Of a stretch of DNA of 64,000 bases, positions 1-9,677 are shown piece after piece; the first letter of the stretch is position 1, and each line of letters starts with the position of its first letter. The stretch lies in contig NZ_KK020676.1 of the NCBI RefSeq assembly GCF_000307775.2, forward strand, positions 1,199,767-1,263,766. The letters run 5' to 3'. Position numbers and translations under genes: made by a program. The stretch is from Stutzerimonas stutzeri KOS6. Lineage in GTDB: Bacteria; Pseudomonadota; Gammaproteobacteria; Pseudomonadales; Pseudomonadaceae. Under the pieces are notes generated by a model. The model did not search any database. It was not told the origin of the DNA and saw only the letters and a list, made by a program, of their open reading frames with translations.

Positions 1-3000
1 CAGGCTGGAAACGGTACTTTCCAGTAAATGTAATTGCACTAGGTGTCCGACGCTTTCCCAGCTATGCAGTTGATGCCTCAGGCGGCGTGCGACAGCAAGA
101 TCCCACTCTTCGGCGGGTGCAGTGAAGTAAATGGCTACGGTCTTCGCGTTGTCGTCCCTAGTAATCGCTCTTTCGACCGCTTCCTGTAGAGTGGCGATTT
201 CTGCCTGGCTTTTCGGACCAAAGACAGCGAGCTCGGCGGGCAGCGCCAGGCCGGCAAGCCAAGTCTGATTGATCCACTCCAGCGCGACGTGACGATTGAG
301 GCGCTCGGCCTCGAAGCGGGTATCGAAACTGAGTAGGCAGTTCTGGCAGGCATGCGAGCAGTTGCAGCTGTCCAGACGAGCGATGACCTTTCGCCACAGG
401 CTGGCTTCATTCAGCCGCTCCGCGGCCTGGGTGGTGTAGCCACCGCTGCGCAGGTCGAACACCTGGATGGCGCGGGTTGGCTGGCCATCGACCTTGATCG
501 GATGGCTTGCGCAGCCCAGCTCTTCGGTTTGTATGCCCAGATCGGCGGCAATCGCCTCGCGCAGCGCCACGGCAATCGAGTAGGCGGTGATATCGTCGTT
601 GAGCAGTTCGCCGCTGGTAGGGTTGCGCAGCACCAGTTCCAGCGCATCGGTCAGGCTGTCATGGCCAAGGTGGACGTTCTGTTTGATCTTCCAGCTGTTG
701 TGGCTGCCGGGGCAGATGTTTGTCCCGTCGCCTTGTTCATTGCTTTTGCCACCGCGCAGGCGGCGGTGCTGTGCCTTCTGGCGGAAAATAGCCGGCAGAT
801 ACTGTTCATTGGCAGGGGCGGATGCATCGGGATAGCTCAGCATGGGCTCAGCCTTGCCGCACTCCAGGCAGATGGCAAAGCCTTGCTGATTGGCACCCGA
901 GGTGTAGTTGAACAGGTGCGCCTGCTGGCTGGCACGGAACTGGCCGAGCGCTGGGTTGGCCAGGCAGACCCAGCTAGCAGGTACGTTCAGCCATGGCGCT
1001 TTGACCGGCACATACTGCAGGCGGCTGATGTCATTGTGCGGCTCGTCGAAGAAGTCCACGGCAAAGCCTGCAGGCACCAGGTATTCACGGATGTTGTCGC
1101 GCTCGATCGGCGCGCCGCATTCCTGGCAGTTGATCTCCAGTCCGGGATTGATGGCCGAGTCACTGGCACCGCATTGCCCACAGCGCCAGGCCTTCTTGAA
1201 CAGCTGAAGCTCCTTGACGTTTTCGGCAGACGCAGGCGCGTGCCAGTTCAGCGTGATGCCAGAGGATTTGTAAACCAGCCCGTCCATGACCAGCTCGGCA
1301 CCCGGCGCATATTCGCGCAGGCCGGTGATACGGTCGCGGGAAGCCAGTGAGCGGTAGCGGGCGCGGTTGTCCTCGCGCTGGTCGCCGTCCTCCCGCTTCA
1401 AGGTCTGCATGCAGCGGTTATCGAAGCTGACAATGTCGGTCGGGAAGCCGTAGCCCGGCAGGAAGCGCCGGTCGGCCAGCTCGCTGAGCAGGTACTCCTT
1501 GGCGATGCGGCTGAGCTGTGCATCCATGGCTCGGTAGGCAGCGGCCTTCTTGTCGGCAATCTGCTGCAGTTGGGCTTCGCTGGCCGAGTATTCCTGCTGC
1601 CATGCCTGCATGATCTCTTTCATGCGGCGGCTGGCGTGCTCGAACAGCTTGGGCTGCGGGGCGGTATCAAGGATGCTGCGGCGGGTGATGTCCTTGAGGG
1701 CCTGTCCCACCAGCGTTTCGGTATCGACCGCCTGGTTGTCGCACCACAGGCAGAAACGCGCGGCCAGCGACATAGGCAGTTTGCCGTCTAGGAAGAAGGC
1801 ACCGGCGGTCATCGATTTGATTTCCTGGGCGGCGACCACGTGCTTGAGCCAGTGCGACAGCAGCCAGGCATTGACGTGGCGCTGTACCAGATCGGGGCTC
1901 TGCAGGGACACCTTGGGCATGCGCATGGGCGTATTGAACGGCCAGAGCGGGTTGTTGAACACGCTCTGGTCGTGCGGGGTGTTCTTGCAGACGGCCAGGG
2001 CCAGCGAGCGTCCCTCGCGGCGGCGCCCGGCGCGCCCGGCGCGCTGCAGGTAGTTGGCCGGGTGCGGGGGTACGTTGTTCATCGCCACCACGCTGATACC
2101 GCCGATATCCACGCCCATTTCCATGGTGGTCGAGCAGCTCAGCAGGTTGAGCTTGCCTTTTTCAAAGAGCTTCTCGTAGCCCTTTAGCTTCTGCTGCGAC
2201 TGCTGCGCAGAATGCTCGGCAGCGCGGAAGTAGTGACCACCCTCGATGACCCGGTCCATGATGTCCGACCAGAGTGCATCCTTGCGCAACTGCTGGATCT
2301 GCGGCTCGCTGTTCAGCCAGTCGCGGACCGCCAGCAGGCCCTCATCACCCGGCACATGCAGGAGCGCCTCGGGCGGACGCGGCAGGGTGTAGGGCCTCAC
2401 CTTGACGACCATGTCGCGGTCGGTACGTGGCGTGTAGGGGCTGAGTTGCTCGAACGGGGTGTCGATGAAGCGCCGCGATACCGGGCACAGATAGACCGTT
2501 TCGGGCAGCCGGAAGCTCAGATCCTTGAGATCGAGTTGGTAGCTATCGCCGAATGAGGTCAGCAGTTTTCCCTGCAGCACGCGCCATGCTTCGCTCAGGA
2601 TCGAGTCGATGTGGTCTTGGTGGGCCGCGGTCGACCAGTTGAATGCCTTGCAGAGCAGCAGGATGGCCCGCGACTGGATGCCATTGACGGTGTTGACCGT
2701 AGGCCAGCGGGCAAAGCGACTTTGCAGCTTTTCAGGTTTTTTCCCCAGGACCGGCGGCACAGCCCATTTGGGGCTGATACGCGCGCCGATCAGCGACTGC
2801 CAGCGTTTATCGATGTTCAGGATGGTGTTTTCGCGGACGAAAAAGTCCATCAGCACCTTCAGGTAGATGCGCCAGGACTCGACATCCAGGTGTGCAGGCC
2901 AGGCCATGGGCTTGCTGGTGATGCTGGCCAGCTTGGGGTAGCACACCTGCACAAGGCCCAAGGTTTCCAGGCTGTTGGCGCGTTTCGGACGGCGATAGAA

Positions 3001-5313
3001 CTCGCGGGCCAGCAGCATGTTGGCCAGGGCCACACTGTCCTGCTTGCCGAAGGTGTTCGGCGCGAGATTGTTGTAATAATCGAGCATGCCCATCTGCAGC
3101 TCTGGGGTTCCGGCCAGATAGTTGGCCATATCGGTCCAGCTGATTTCCATGCCCGATAACGCTATAGCTTGCTTATCTTTCAGCACGTCAAGCAGCATTT
3201 CTTCTGAATCGTCGAGACTGTCGCAGGCCTTCTTTGCTTCAAGAGCTCTCAGTTTGTCTTGCTGGGTAGGTGAGAGTGGGTTGGCTGGCTGCGAGTGCAG
3301 TAAGTGCTGGTATACAAGTCCGCGAATCCGGTTGCGCTCGGAGTCCTGCTGCAGCTTGACCGCAATCCGCGCCGTACCCTGGCGGCTGTCGGTGAAGGAG
3401 ATCAGCTTGCGGCCCTGGAACGGCTTGCCGGTCGGCATCGGATCCGGCGGGCAGAACTCCAGCAGGGTGCCGATCACCGTGCTCAGGGTGAAGGGCGTGC
3501 CGATGCGCGCCGGGCGCAGCAGGCTGCGGCCTTGGATGTTGGCGCCACAGCAGGGGCATTCGTTCTTTTGGCTGCGAAAAACTTGTAGCTCTAGGTAGCC
3601 ATCCTTAGGGCCGTCGTGCTTCAACCTTTGGCTGTCACGATCCAGAAACTCGGGATAGCTGTAGTTGGTAGGACGATTGGTAATCAGGACACGGCTGAGT
3701 AATGCAATGTCATCAGCTTGGTCATCGGTATCCGTAGGCTCCTCGTCAAGAGAGAACTCATCGACCTGTTGTTGCGACTGATCGATAAGTCTCCCGTGGT
3801 TGGTAGTCGCCGCCTGCAGGAAGCTCTCGTTGCACTCCTCGCAGGACACCAGCGGCATCAGCGGCGCGCCGCAGCGGCAGTGAGTTCGCTCTTCCAGGTA
3901 AACCATGCCAAACGGCCAGTCGGCATGCTCCAGCGCGGAGCCAACCTTGTGGCTGCAGTGGCGGTCCACGCAGGCGCGGATTGCCGGAATCACGTTATGG
4001 AACAGGTGTGCGCGCAGCGGCAGGAAGGACAGCCCTTCGGCACTCTTGGTGCCGGACAGCAGATCCAGCCAGGCGAGCACCTGCGCGGAGGGTAGACCGG
4101 ACTCACGGATCAGCCCTTGCAGGCTTTGTGGTTTCACCTGGCCATCAGGCATGAACAGGGCGCGCAGCCGCCGAGCGGTCGGGCTGGCCTCGAGGCGCTG
4201 GTAGCGCAGCGCTGACTGCTCCCGGTCCGCCTCGATGGCGCCGATGGCTTCAGGGGTGTCCTGCTCGGCATCCGGGGTGGCGTTCAGCAGCGCCGGGATA
4301 TCCCGATGACCCTGCACGACATGCACCTGCTGCGGATCCACTCCGCCGATATCGGCGAGGAAGGTGCGCAGGCTCTCGATGGTCTGGGTATCCGAGCCGA
4401 AGGTGGCCGAGGTTGCCACGAAGCGCACATCCTGCGGCTTGACCTGGAAGGCCAGCATTACCCGGCGCAGCAGCAGCGCCATCTCCGCGGCCTGGGAGCC
4501 GATGTGGGTGTGCGCCTCGTCAAGAATGATCCAGCGCAGCCTGCCGGCCGACTTCTGCAGGATCGGCTCATCATCCTTACGGATGAGCATGTACTCCAGC
4601 ATGGTCGCGTTAGTCACCAGCAGTTGCGGCGGGCTGGCGCGCAGGCTCTTGCGGTCGATCACCTGGCCATCGTACTGCTGGTCTCTATTCCTGCGTTCGT
4701 TCTCCAGGGCACCGGTGTATAGACAATGGCGAATCTGTCCGCCGAATCCGTGGGTCCAGGCATCCAGGCGGTTCTGTTGCGAGTTGATCAGCGCGTTCAG
4801 CGGGTAGATGAACAGGGCGCGAACGCCTTCCGGGTCTTCGCCCGCGTCGATGGCCTTGGCCAACTGGTTGAGGACCGGCACCAGGAAGCATTCGGTCTTG
4901 CCTGAGCCGGTGCCGCTGGTCACCACAAGCGATTGCGGCTCCGCACGGTTGAGGATCTCCCACGCTGCTAACTGATGCGTAAACAATCTACGGTCTTCTG
5001 GAAAAGGATCTATAAGGTCTTCTCCGTCTTCCTTTTTGGGCGGGTGTGCCATCGTATCGGCAAGGCGCCAGTGCAGCAGGTTGCCGCCGGCCAGTGAACC
5101 CATGGTTTCAGCACTTTCCTGCCAGCCGAAGGTCGGCTCGAAGACCGGATCGGCCAGCCAGGCGCCCGGCGTGCCGGGGGCGGCGGTCAGCTGGTCATGT
5201 AGAAACTGGCGCAGCTGCGGGTTGCCGAGGCTGAGCAGGCCCTGGGCGGCACGCTCGCTGCGGGTGCTCAGGTTGTCGGTGAGGGCGGAGAAATAGTTCT
5301 TCTGATAGAGCAT
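1..5313 (-). CDS. druE: DruE, DUF1998 superfamily 2 helicase of type III Druantia (3' end off the window)
   Basis: The frame is open from an ATG at 5313 to the window edge: 1,771 codons with no stop, so the C-terminus is missing. It encodes a DEAD/DEAH ATPase: Walker A GTGSGKTE near residue 134, the DEAH box in WIILDEAHTH near 264, and an SF2 motif VI GRAGRRREGR near 1091. Late in the protein come a four-cysteine zinc ribbon (CGQCG...CQECG) and the cysteine cluster CSHACQNCL, as in DUF1998/MrfA-type helicases. Size and architecture match DruE, the helicase common to Druantia anti-phage systems. The gene starts 5 bases after the druH stop, so the two are co-transcribed. The pairing of a DUF1998 giant helicase with a domainless protein of about 1,140 aa indicates type III Druantia. 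DISARM DrmA/B is the alternative, but no methylase or PLD gene is adjacent. Confidence 0.85.
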   Translation of the reverse strand, partial: MLYQKNYFSALTDNLSTRSERAAQGLLSLGNPQLRQFLHDQLTAAPGTPGAWLADPVFEPTFGWQESAETMGSLAGGNLLHWRLADTMAHPPKKEDGEDLIDPFPEDRRLFTHQLAAWEILNRAEPQSLVVTSGTGSGKTECFLVPVLNQLAKAIDAGEDPEGVRALFIYPLNALINSQQNRLDAWTHGFGGQIRHCLYTGALENERRNRDQQYDGQVIDRKSLRASPPQLLVTNATMLEYMLIRKDDEPILQKSAGRLRWIILDEAHTHIGSQAAEMALLLRRVMLAFQVKPQDVRFVATSATFGSDTQTIESLRTFLADIGGVDPQQVHVVQGHRDIPALLNATPDAEQDTPEAIGAIEADREQSALRYQRLEASPTARRLRALFMPDGQVKPQSLQGLIRESGLPSAQVLAWLDLLSGTKSAEGLSFLPLRAHLFHNVIPAIRACVDRHCSHKVGSALEHADWPFGMVYLEERTHCRCGAPLMPLVSCEECNESFLQAATTNHGRLIDQSQQQVDEFSLDEEPTDTDDQADDIALLSRVLITNRPTNYSYPEFLDRDSQRLKHDGPKDGYLELQVFRSQKNECPCCGANIQGRSLLRPARIGTPFTLSTVIGTLLEFCPPDPMPTGKPFQGRKLISFTDSRQGTARIAVKLQQDSERNRIRGLVYQHLLHSQPANPLSPTQQDKLRALEAKKACDSLDDSEEMLLDVLKDKQAIALSGMEISWTDMANYLAGTPELQMGMLDYYNNLAPNTFGKQDSVALANMLLAREFYRRPKRANSLETLGLVQVCYPKLASITSKPMAWPAHLDVESWRIYLKVLMDFFVRENTILNIDKRWQSLIGARISPKWAVPPVLGKKPEKLQSRFARWPTVNTVNGIQSRAILLLCKAFNWSTAAHQDHIDSILSEAWRVLQGKLLTSFGDSYQLDLKDLSFRLPETVYLCPVSRRFIDTPFEQLSPYTPRTDRDMVVKVRPYTLPRPPEALLHVPGDEGLLAVRDWLNSEPQIQQLRKDALWSDIMDRVIEGGHYFRAAEHSAQQSQQKLKGYEKLFEKGKLNLLSCSTTMEMGVDIGGISVVAMNNVPPHPANYLQRAGRAGRRREGRSLALAVCKNTPHDQSVFNNPLWPFNTPMRMPKVSLQSPDLVQRHVNAWLLSHWLKHVVAAQEIKSMTAGAFFLDGKLPMSLAARFCLWCDNQAVDTETLVGQALKDITRRSILDTAPQPKLFEHASRRMKEIMQAWQQEYSASEAQLQQIADKKAAAYRAMDAQLSRIAKEYLLSELADRRFLPGYGFPTDIVSFDNRCMQTLKREDGDQREDNRARYRSLASRDRITGLREYAPGAELVMDGLVYKSSGITLNWHAPASAENVKELQLFKKAWRCGQCGASDSAINPGLEINCQECGAPIERDNIREYLVPAGFAVDFFDEPHNDISRLQYVPVKAPWLNVPASWVCLANPALGQFRASQQAHLFNYTSGANQQGFAICLECGKAEPMLSYPDASAPANEQYLPAIFRQKAQHRRLRGGKSNEQGDGTNICPGSHNSWKIKQNVHLGHDSLTDALELVLRNPTSGELLNDDITAYSIAVALREAIAADLGIQTEELGCASHPIKVDGQPTRAIQVFDLRSGGYTTQAAERLNEASLWRKVIARLDSCNCSHACQNCLLSFDTRFEAERLNRHVALEWINQTWLAGLALPAELAVFGPKSQAEIATLQEAVERAITRDDNAKTVAIYFTAPAEEWDLAVARRLRHQLHSWESVGHLVQLHLLESTVSSL

Positions 5314-5318
5314 GTGAT

Positions 5319-8300
5319 TCACTTCTGCATCGAGGCGGCTTGCGCCATGGCCAGGCCGAGTTGATAGGCGGAGTCGAACCAGACGGTATCGAACTGGCGA
5401 GCGTCTCTGAGGCTGAACAGGCGTGCCGGGTCGGCTTGCCATTGCTGCCCGCGGCCAGCGTAGGTATCGAAGGCGGCCATGAAGGGCAGCATGACCGTGG
5501 CCAACTTGAAGTCGTTGGCAGGGAGCTTGCTGCAGCGGAGGAGCATTTGCCCGTGGGGCGTTTTCAGGAAGGCTCCTATATCCGTATTGCCGCTGCCGGG
5601 GTATTGATGGGTTTCGGCAGGGTTCCGCCGGAACATCTGCTGCATGGCCGAGTGCTCGCCATCAAACAGGTGCGACTGCCAGGAGGCGGTGAGCATCGCC
5701 GGGTTTTTCAGGAAGAACCCCACATCCGGGCTTTGCAGATCGAAGGAGTGGTGCAGGCCCTGATCGAAGATAAAGCGCAGCGCGGGCTGCCAGCGAGACA
5801 GGAACTGGCTCTTACTCTGGATGTCGGTGCGGATCAGCGACAGTAGCCGGGGATTGTCGGCGGCCAGCTGTTGGCGCAATGTCGCAAAGGTGTCGAACCA
5901 GTGCTCCGGGGCAATCAGCAGCCACTCGAAGGGCAGCTCGCAGGGCAGGCGCTCGGCCAGGCGGCTGGAGAAATCGTCCAGCCGCAGGGTGGCCATGGCC
6001 AGCGCCTGCGGCTCGCGGATCAGTGCCTGGCAGATATCCAAGCTGGCCAGCGGCAGATGGTGCAGCCGGTCCAGCAGCAGCTCCAGCGTCTGCCAGTCCT
6101 CGGCTTCTGGATCCGCGGCCATGGCGCGCAGCGCGGCTCGGAGCAGGCGCATGCGCTCTTCACCATCGGCTTCGCAGAGCGCGTCGCGCAGCGGGGTCAG
6201 GGGCTTCGACAGTTGTCTCACGGTCGGCGGCACGACGGTCGGACGGCTGTGCAGTTTGGAGTCGTCGGGGGTGTACAGCAGCCAGGGACCAACCGCATCG
6301 GTCGGCAGGCTGACCAGCCAGTTGCCGGTGAACACCTGCTCGGAGAAATGCAGCGGCAGGCTGACTGGGTCATGTTCCGGCTCGGCCAGAGGCAGGGCCA
6401 GTATCAGGCCCTCGGCCTGGGGCTGCTCGGGCAGGAGATCACGAGCGCCATCGCTCAGGGAGGCCATTTCTTTTTGGCTGTGCAGGCGGATGCGCGTCGA
6501 GTAGCGGCCCACCTGCAGGCGGGCGTGGGTCTGGTGGGCGTGGATCAGCTCCAGCTGCACGGTATGATCGAGTCCGGGGTGGCAGGACATCATCTGCTGG
6601 ATTGCCGGAATCAGCTCGAACAGACGGATTTCGCGGATCCCGGTGTAGCGAATTTCCTGCGACAGGGTGGAGCGTGAGTCGGTGCCGCCGGAGGTCAGGC
6701 GAATCTGCCAGTTCTCGGCGCCCTGTGTCGACATCAATACCGCACGGCATCCGATCAGCTCTTCGATGGTCAGGGCCTGATTCAGCTTGAGAGGAGTGTC
6801 GTTGCGCAGCAGCGTGACGCCATAGCCGGGGAAGGGCAGAGTGAGCTTCTGCTCGCCGTCGGGCCACTGCAGGCACAGCGGAACCGTGGTGGCCGGCCGG
6901 CTGCCGGTGCTCTTCAGCCGCAGGGTCAGGCCTGTTCCATCATGGCGGCGCTCCAGCGCGATCTGTTCGCTCTCGCAGCGCACGGGCACATCAGGCCAGT
7001 GGTGAAGGCGAATGCTGCCCTCGAGGGTAGTGGCGCCCGGCGCGTAGGTGATGGAGGCTTCGTCCGGGAGAAGCACGGCGCGGGTGTTCAGCAGGCGCTG
7101 GCCATCCTTGCGCCAGATCAGCCGGCACAGCCCCGGCGCCCGGGCTTGGGCGAGCGGCAGCTCCTTGCCCTGCGTGCGGACAAACAGCTCATGGGCGGGC
7201 GCATAGCTGGAAAAGCCCGTTCCCTGCTCAATGCGTAGGCGCGGCGTGCCACGGAACAGCAGCCCCGGCACGGAGAGCGCCTCCAGACTGTTGCCATGCC
7301 AGTAGGCTTCCGGGTGGCGGGTAGCGCTGGCGCTGATGGTGACAACGAAGGGCTGTTGTTTGTACGTGAGCCGGGTGGTACCGGCGGGAAGTTCCATCAG
7401 CATTTGCCCGTCGGCCAGGCAGTCATGCAGCTCGCGAGCCTCGCCTTCTTCGGCATACACGATGGTTCTTGCCGGCATGGCCGCCAGTGCCGACTCGCCC
7501 TTGACCAGCGCATCGCCCTGGGCGAGCAGGCGGGCAAAGGGGTAGGTATTCTCGAAGATCAGCGGCTCGTCATGGCTCAAGGCTTCGCCGCCCGGTAGGT
7601 TGGCAATGTGCAGGGTGGCGCCCCAGCGGCTGACGATCAGCTGCGCGGCATTGTGCAGGCTGTGGATGGCCGGCAGCGGCCTGGCGATCAGCTGGTATTC
7701 CTCGTCTCTAAGCAGGGCTTCGCCGACCAGGTATTCCCGCTCGCCGATGCGCAGCAGGAGCTGGAAGTGTGGCGGCAGCGCATCCACGGCCATCCCCAGC
7801 GCCTCGGCAACCTGATCGCGCCTGGCCTGAGCCTGCATCACGAAGGACAGCTCGTAGACGGGTATGGAGCCATCGGAACTGAAGCGCAGGCCGCGCTGGA
7901 TCTGGAAAGGAGGCCGCCGCGACTGGGGCGTGATGCTGACTGTATCCCGGACCAGACCCTTGATCAGGCTGGCGGCGGCCTGGGAATCGAGGGCGATGGG
8001 GAAGAGCTCTTCCCAGTGAGGGCACTCTTCCTGCAGCCGGGCGATTGGGTCTTGGGCGCCCTGCAGGGCATAGGCCTTGCGGATGTGCAGCACCGCCTTG
8101 ACCAAGCTGTCGAGCAGTTCGTAGACCGGCGCCTGCTGGTAGCAGGCGGGCAAAAGCTCGGCCTGGGCCTCGATGGCCTGGCGCAGATGCTCATCCTGCA
8201 GGCGGTATTCCAGTGCCTGCTCAGTGACCATGCGTAGCAGGCGGGATAACCCGCCCTGTGCCGACTCGACAAGGCGCATGGGCAGGCCGCCATTCACCGC

Positions 8301-8741
8301 GACCAGGCCGATGAAACGTTTGCCTTCACTTTTTATAGTGGTTTGCAGACGCCACTGACGACGCCCATCAATTACCAGGCTGCGGGTCTTCTCATGAGCT
8401 ACCTTTCTCTGGCCGGCTGCCTCGCACAGTGGTCCCCAGCGCCATGCTCCCCCTGGATATTCGCGCTTCCACCATTCGGCCGCAAAAAGTAGCCAGGCCT
8501 GAGCATATTCGGGGTGCGCGTGTTGCCCTAGGTTGAGCCCATGCAAGAGCTGGCGCAGTGTCTCGAATTCTTCTGATGAGGTCTTATAGGCGAATAGGGG
8601 ACGACCATCCGGCTCTTGCAGTCCACGCCTAGATAAAAAATCTGAAATCCATTGGACAAGCGGCACACATAATTCCTTTTTTGTGAACGAGTGAGCTGCC
8701 TCAAAGGCTGTCCTTGGATCGTGTCCTTTTTTCAATCTCAA
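5319..8741 (-). CDS. druH: DruH-like protein of type III Druantia
   Basis: This 1,140-residue protein has no domain I can recognise; it is mixed alpha/beta, with no membrane segment or signal peptide and no obvious nuclease or ATPase motif. DruH in type III Druantia has this size, lacks known domains and precedes druE, which is the arrangement here (5-base gap). The identification rests on size and neighbour, not on a sequence motif. The start is uncertain: the first usable codon is a TTG at 8741 with no clear ribosome binding site, and an in-frame stop lies just upstream (8757-8759). Together with DruE it is expected to block phage DNA by an incompletely understood helicase-dependent mechanism. 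Confidence 0.65.
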   Translation of the reverse strand: MRLKKGHDPRTAFEAAHSFTKKELCVPLVQWISDFLSRRGLQEPDGRPLFAYKTSSEEFETLRQLLHGLNLGQHAHPEYAQAWLLFAAEWWKREYPGGAWRWGPLCEAAGQRKVAHEKTRSLVIDGRRQWRLQTTIKSEGKRFIGLVAVNGGLPMRLVESAQGGLSRLLRMVTEQALEYRLQDEHLRQAIEAQAELLPACYQQAPVYELLDSLVKAVLHIRKAYALQGAQDPIARLQEECPHWEELFPIALDSQAAASLIKGLVRDTVSITPQSRRPPFQIQRGLRFSSDGSIPVYELSFVMQAQARRDQVAEALGMAVDALPPHFQLLLRIGEREYLVGEALLRDEEYQLIARPLPAIHSLHNAAQLIVSRWGATLHIANLPGGEALSHDEPLIFENTYPFARLLAQGDALVKGESALAAMPARTIVYAEEGEARELHDCLADGQMLMELPAGTTRLTYKQQPFVVTISASATRHPEAYWHGNSLEALSVPGLLFRGTPRLRIEQGTGFSSYAPAHELFVRTQGKELPLAQARAPGLCRLIWRKDGQRLLNTRAVLLPDEASITYAPGATTLEGSIRLHHWPDVPVRCESEQIALERRHDGTGLTLRLKSTGSRPATTVPLCLQWPDGEQKLTLPFPGYGVTLLRNDTPLKLNQALTIEELIGCRAVLMSTQGAENWQIRLTSGGTDSRSTLSQEIRYTGIREIRLFELIPAIQQMMSCHPGLDHTVQLELIHAHQTHARLQVGRYSTRIRLHSQKEMASLSDGARDLLPEQPQAEGLILALPLAEPEHDPVSLPLHFSEQVFTGNWLVSLPTDAVGPWLLYTPDDSKLHSRPTVVPPTVRQLSKPLTPLRDALCEADGEERMRLLRAALRAMAADPEAEDWQTLELLLDRLHHLPLASLDICQALIREPQALAMATLRLDDFSSRLAERLPCELPFEWLLIAPEHWFDTFATLRQQLAADNPRLLSLIRTDIQSKSQFLSRWQPALRFIFDQGLHHSFDLQSPDVGFFLKNPAMLTASWQSHLFDGEHSAMQQMFRRNPAETHQYPGSGNTDIGAFLKTPHGQMLLRCSKLPANDFKLATVMLPFMAAFDTYAGRGQQWQADPARLFSLRDARQFDTVWFDSAYQLGLAMAQAASMQK

Positions 8742-8784
8742 AACAAGGCGACAGATTCATCTAGCTCGTGGTGCTTGGGACGAG

Positions 8785-9126
8785 GTGTCCGATAACTGGG
8801 CCATGTTGGATGGCGGTGTTTCATATCCACCAATAGATCATTCTCGTTTCCCAGCCTGGGATCTGACGAAATTTCTGGCACCAGCGTTAACACAACCGAA
8901 CATCGGGTTACCGTGGTATCTCGTAGGTAATCGGGAGTGGGAGTGCACGCTGATGAGATGGTTTTGCGTAGCGATATTTTGCGGTGGCATCGGGCTTTGG
9001 CTAAGTACCGAATACCAAATCCCGCAATGGCTGCTTTGGTCTTTGCTGTCGCTAGGAAGCACGATGTGGGGCCTGGCCAAGTGGATGGAGCGGCAGGAGG
9101 CCAAGACGGAGTGCAGTCATGATTGA
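8785..9126 (+). CDS. Small putative inner-membrane protein
   Basis: This 113-residue protein starts at a GTG. It has a hydrophilic N-terminal half and two hydrophobic stretches (about residues 58-78, MRWFCVAIFCGGIGLWL..., and 82-100, IPQWLLWSLLSLGS...), followed by a charged tail. That fits a two-helix membrane protein. It lies 43 bp from the divergent druH start and overlaps the next gene by 8 bases, suggesting a small operon of accessory genes (8785-10283). I do not recognise the family. Short hydrophobic proteins like this are common in integrative conjugative elements, but no conjugation gene is visible here to support such a role. Confidence 0.5.
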   Translation: MSDNWAMLDGGVSYPPIDHSRFPAWDLTKFLAPALTQPNIGLPWYLVGNREWECTLMRWFCVAIFCGGIGLWLSTEYQIPQWLLWSLLSLGSTMWGLAKWMERQEAKTECSHD

Positions 9127-9406
9127 GCACACAGATCCGGGTTGGTCTGCATGCCCAAGACTGCAGGCTTTGCAGCTTTCTGCACGGCAAACACTAATTG
9201 GCATTGCACCTTATCTGGAGCGGTTTCACAGCGGGCGGGAAGGCCTGCAGGAATTCCAGGTTGATGGACTGCTGTTCTACCCACTGGAGCTAATCAAGGG
9301 CGTGCTGGTACTTTCGCCTCAATGGCCGCGGCGCTTAACTGCGCGCTGGGTGGCGGGCGCTGGCGAGCCAGCTGTCTGGGACTTTGAGTTCATGACCAGG
9401 AGATAA
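9119..9406 (+). CDS. Hypothetical protein, 95 aa
   Basis: A short soluble protein beginning at an ATG that overlaps the end of the preceding gene (ATGATTGA), a sign of translational coupling. It is rich in aromatic and hydrophobic residues in the middle (FQVDGLLFYPLELIKGVLVL), with no transmembrane helix of convincing length, cysteine cluster or known motif. The stop lies 5 bases before the TTG start of the next gene. I do not recognise it. Confidence 0.5.
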   Translation: MIEHTDPGWSACPRLQALQLSARQTLIGIAPYLERFHSGREGLQEFQVDGLLFYPLELIKGVLVLSPQWPRRLTARWVAGAGEPAVWDFEFMTRR

Positions 9407-9411
9407 CGAGA

Positions 9412-9675
9412 TTGACTCTTCCTTATGAAAGAACACGCGCCATCGTCAAAACAGAGGAGTTCCTGCGTGAACTCTCCCGTCATTCGGGGTTACCGCAGGA
9501 TATCCGCAGCTATGCGAAAAGCCTGCTCAGGCACTATCCATCTGCCGATCAAATTTTCTCGCTGGGGCGCCTTGAGGAATGCCTGGTAAGCGATGGGCCT
9601 GAAGATGAGTATCGACGTCGGGTAATCGCTTTCCATCAGCCGTTGCTCTGCTCGTCGCTGGAGTCGACACGATAG
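9412..9675 (+). CDS. BPSL0761 family protein
   Basis: This 87-residue protein opens with TLPYERTRAIVKTEEFL and continues with RSYAKSLLRHYPSADQIF, the hallmark pattern of the BPSL0761 family, small proteins found on genomic islands and conjugative elements of Pseudomonas and Burkholderia. No biochemical role is known for the family. The start is a TTG five bases after the preceding stop, with the purine-rich ACGAGA just upstream; no ATG is available. Its presence supports the view that this stretch is horizontally acquired. Confidence 0.75.
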   Translation: MTLPYERTRAIVKTEEFLRELSRHSGLPQDIRSYAKSLLRHYPSADQIFSLGRLEECLVSDGPEDEYRRRVIAFHQPLLCSSLESTR

Positions 9676-9677
9676 CA

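Noticed and set aside
352-5296. Many plus-strand open frames opposite druE
   Set aside because: They are antisense shadows of a single long high-GC minus-strand helicase frame with clear motifs.
6140-6160. Another GCGCATGCGC within the Druantia region
   Set aside because: Short chance match inside coding sequence without the flanking TTCC/GGAA of the palindromes.
8738-9190. 150-aa minus-strand frame upstream of druH
   Set aside because: It overlaps two coupled plus-strand genes, has poor composition and no start signal; it is not a druH extension because it is in another frame.
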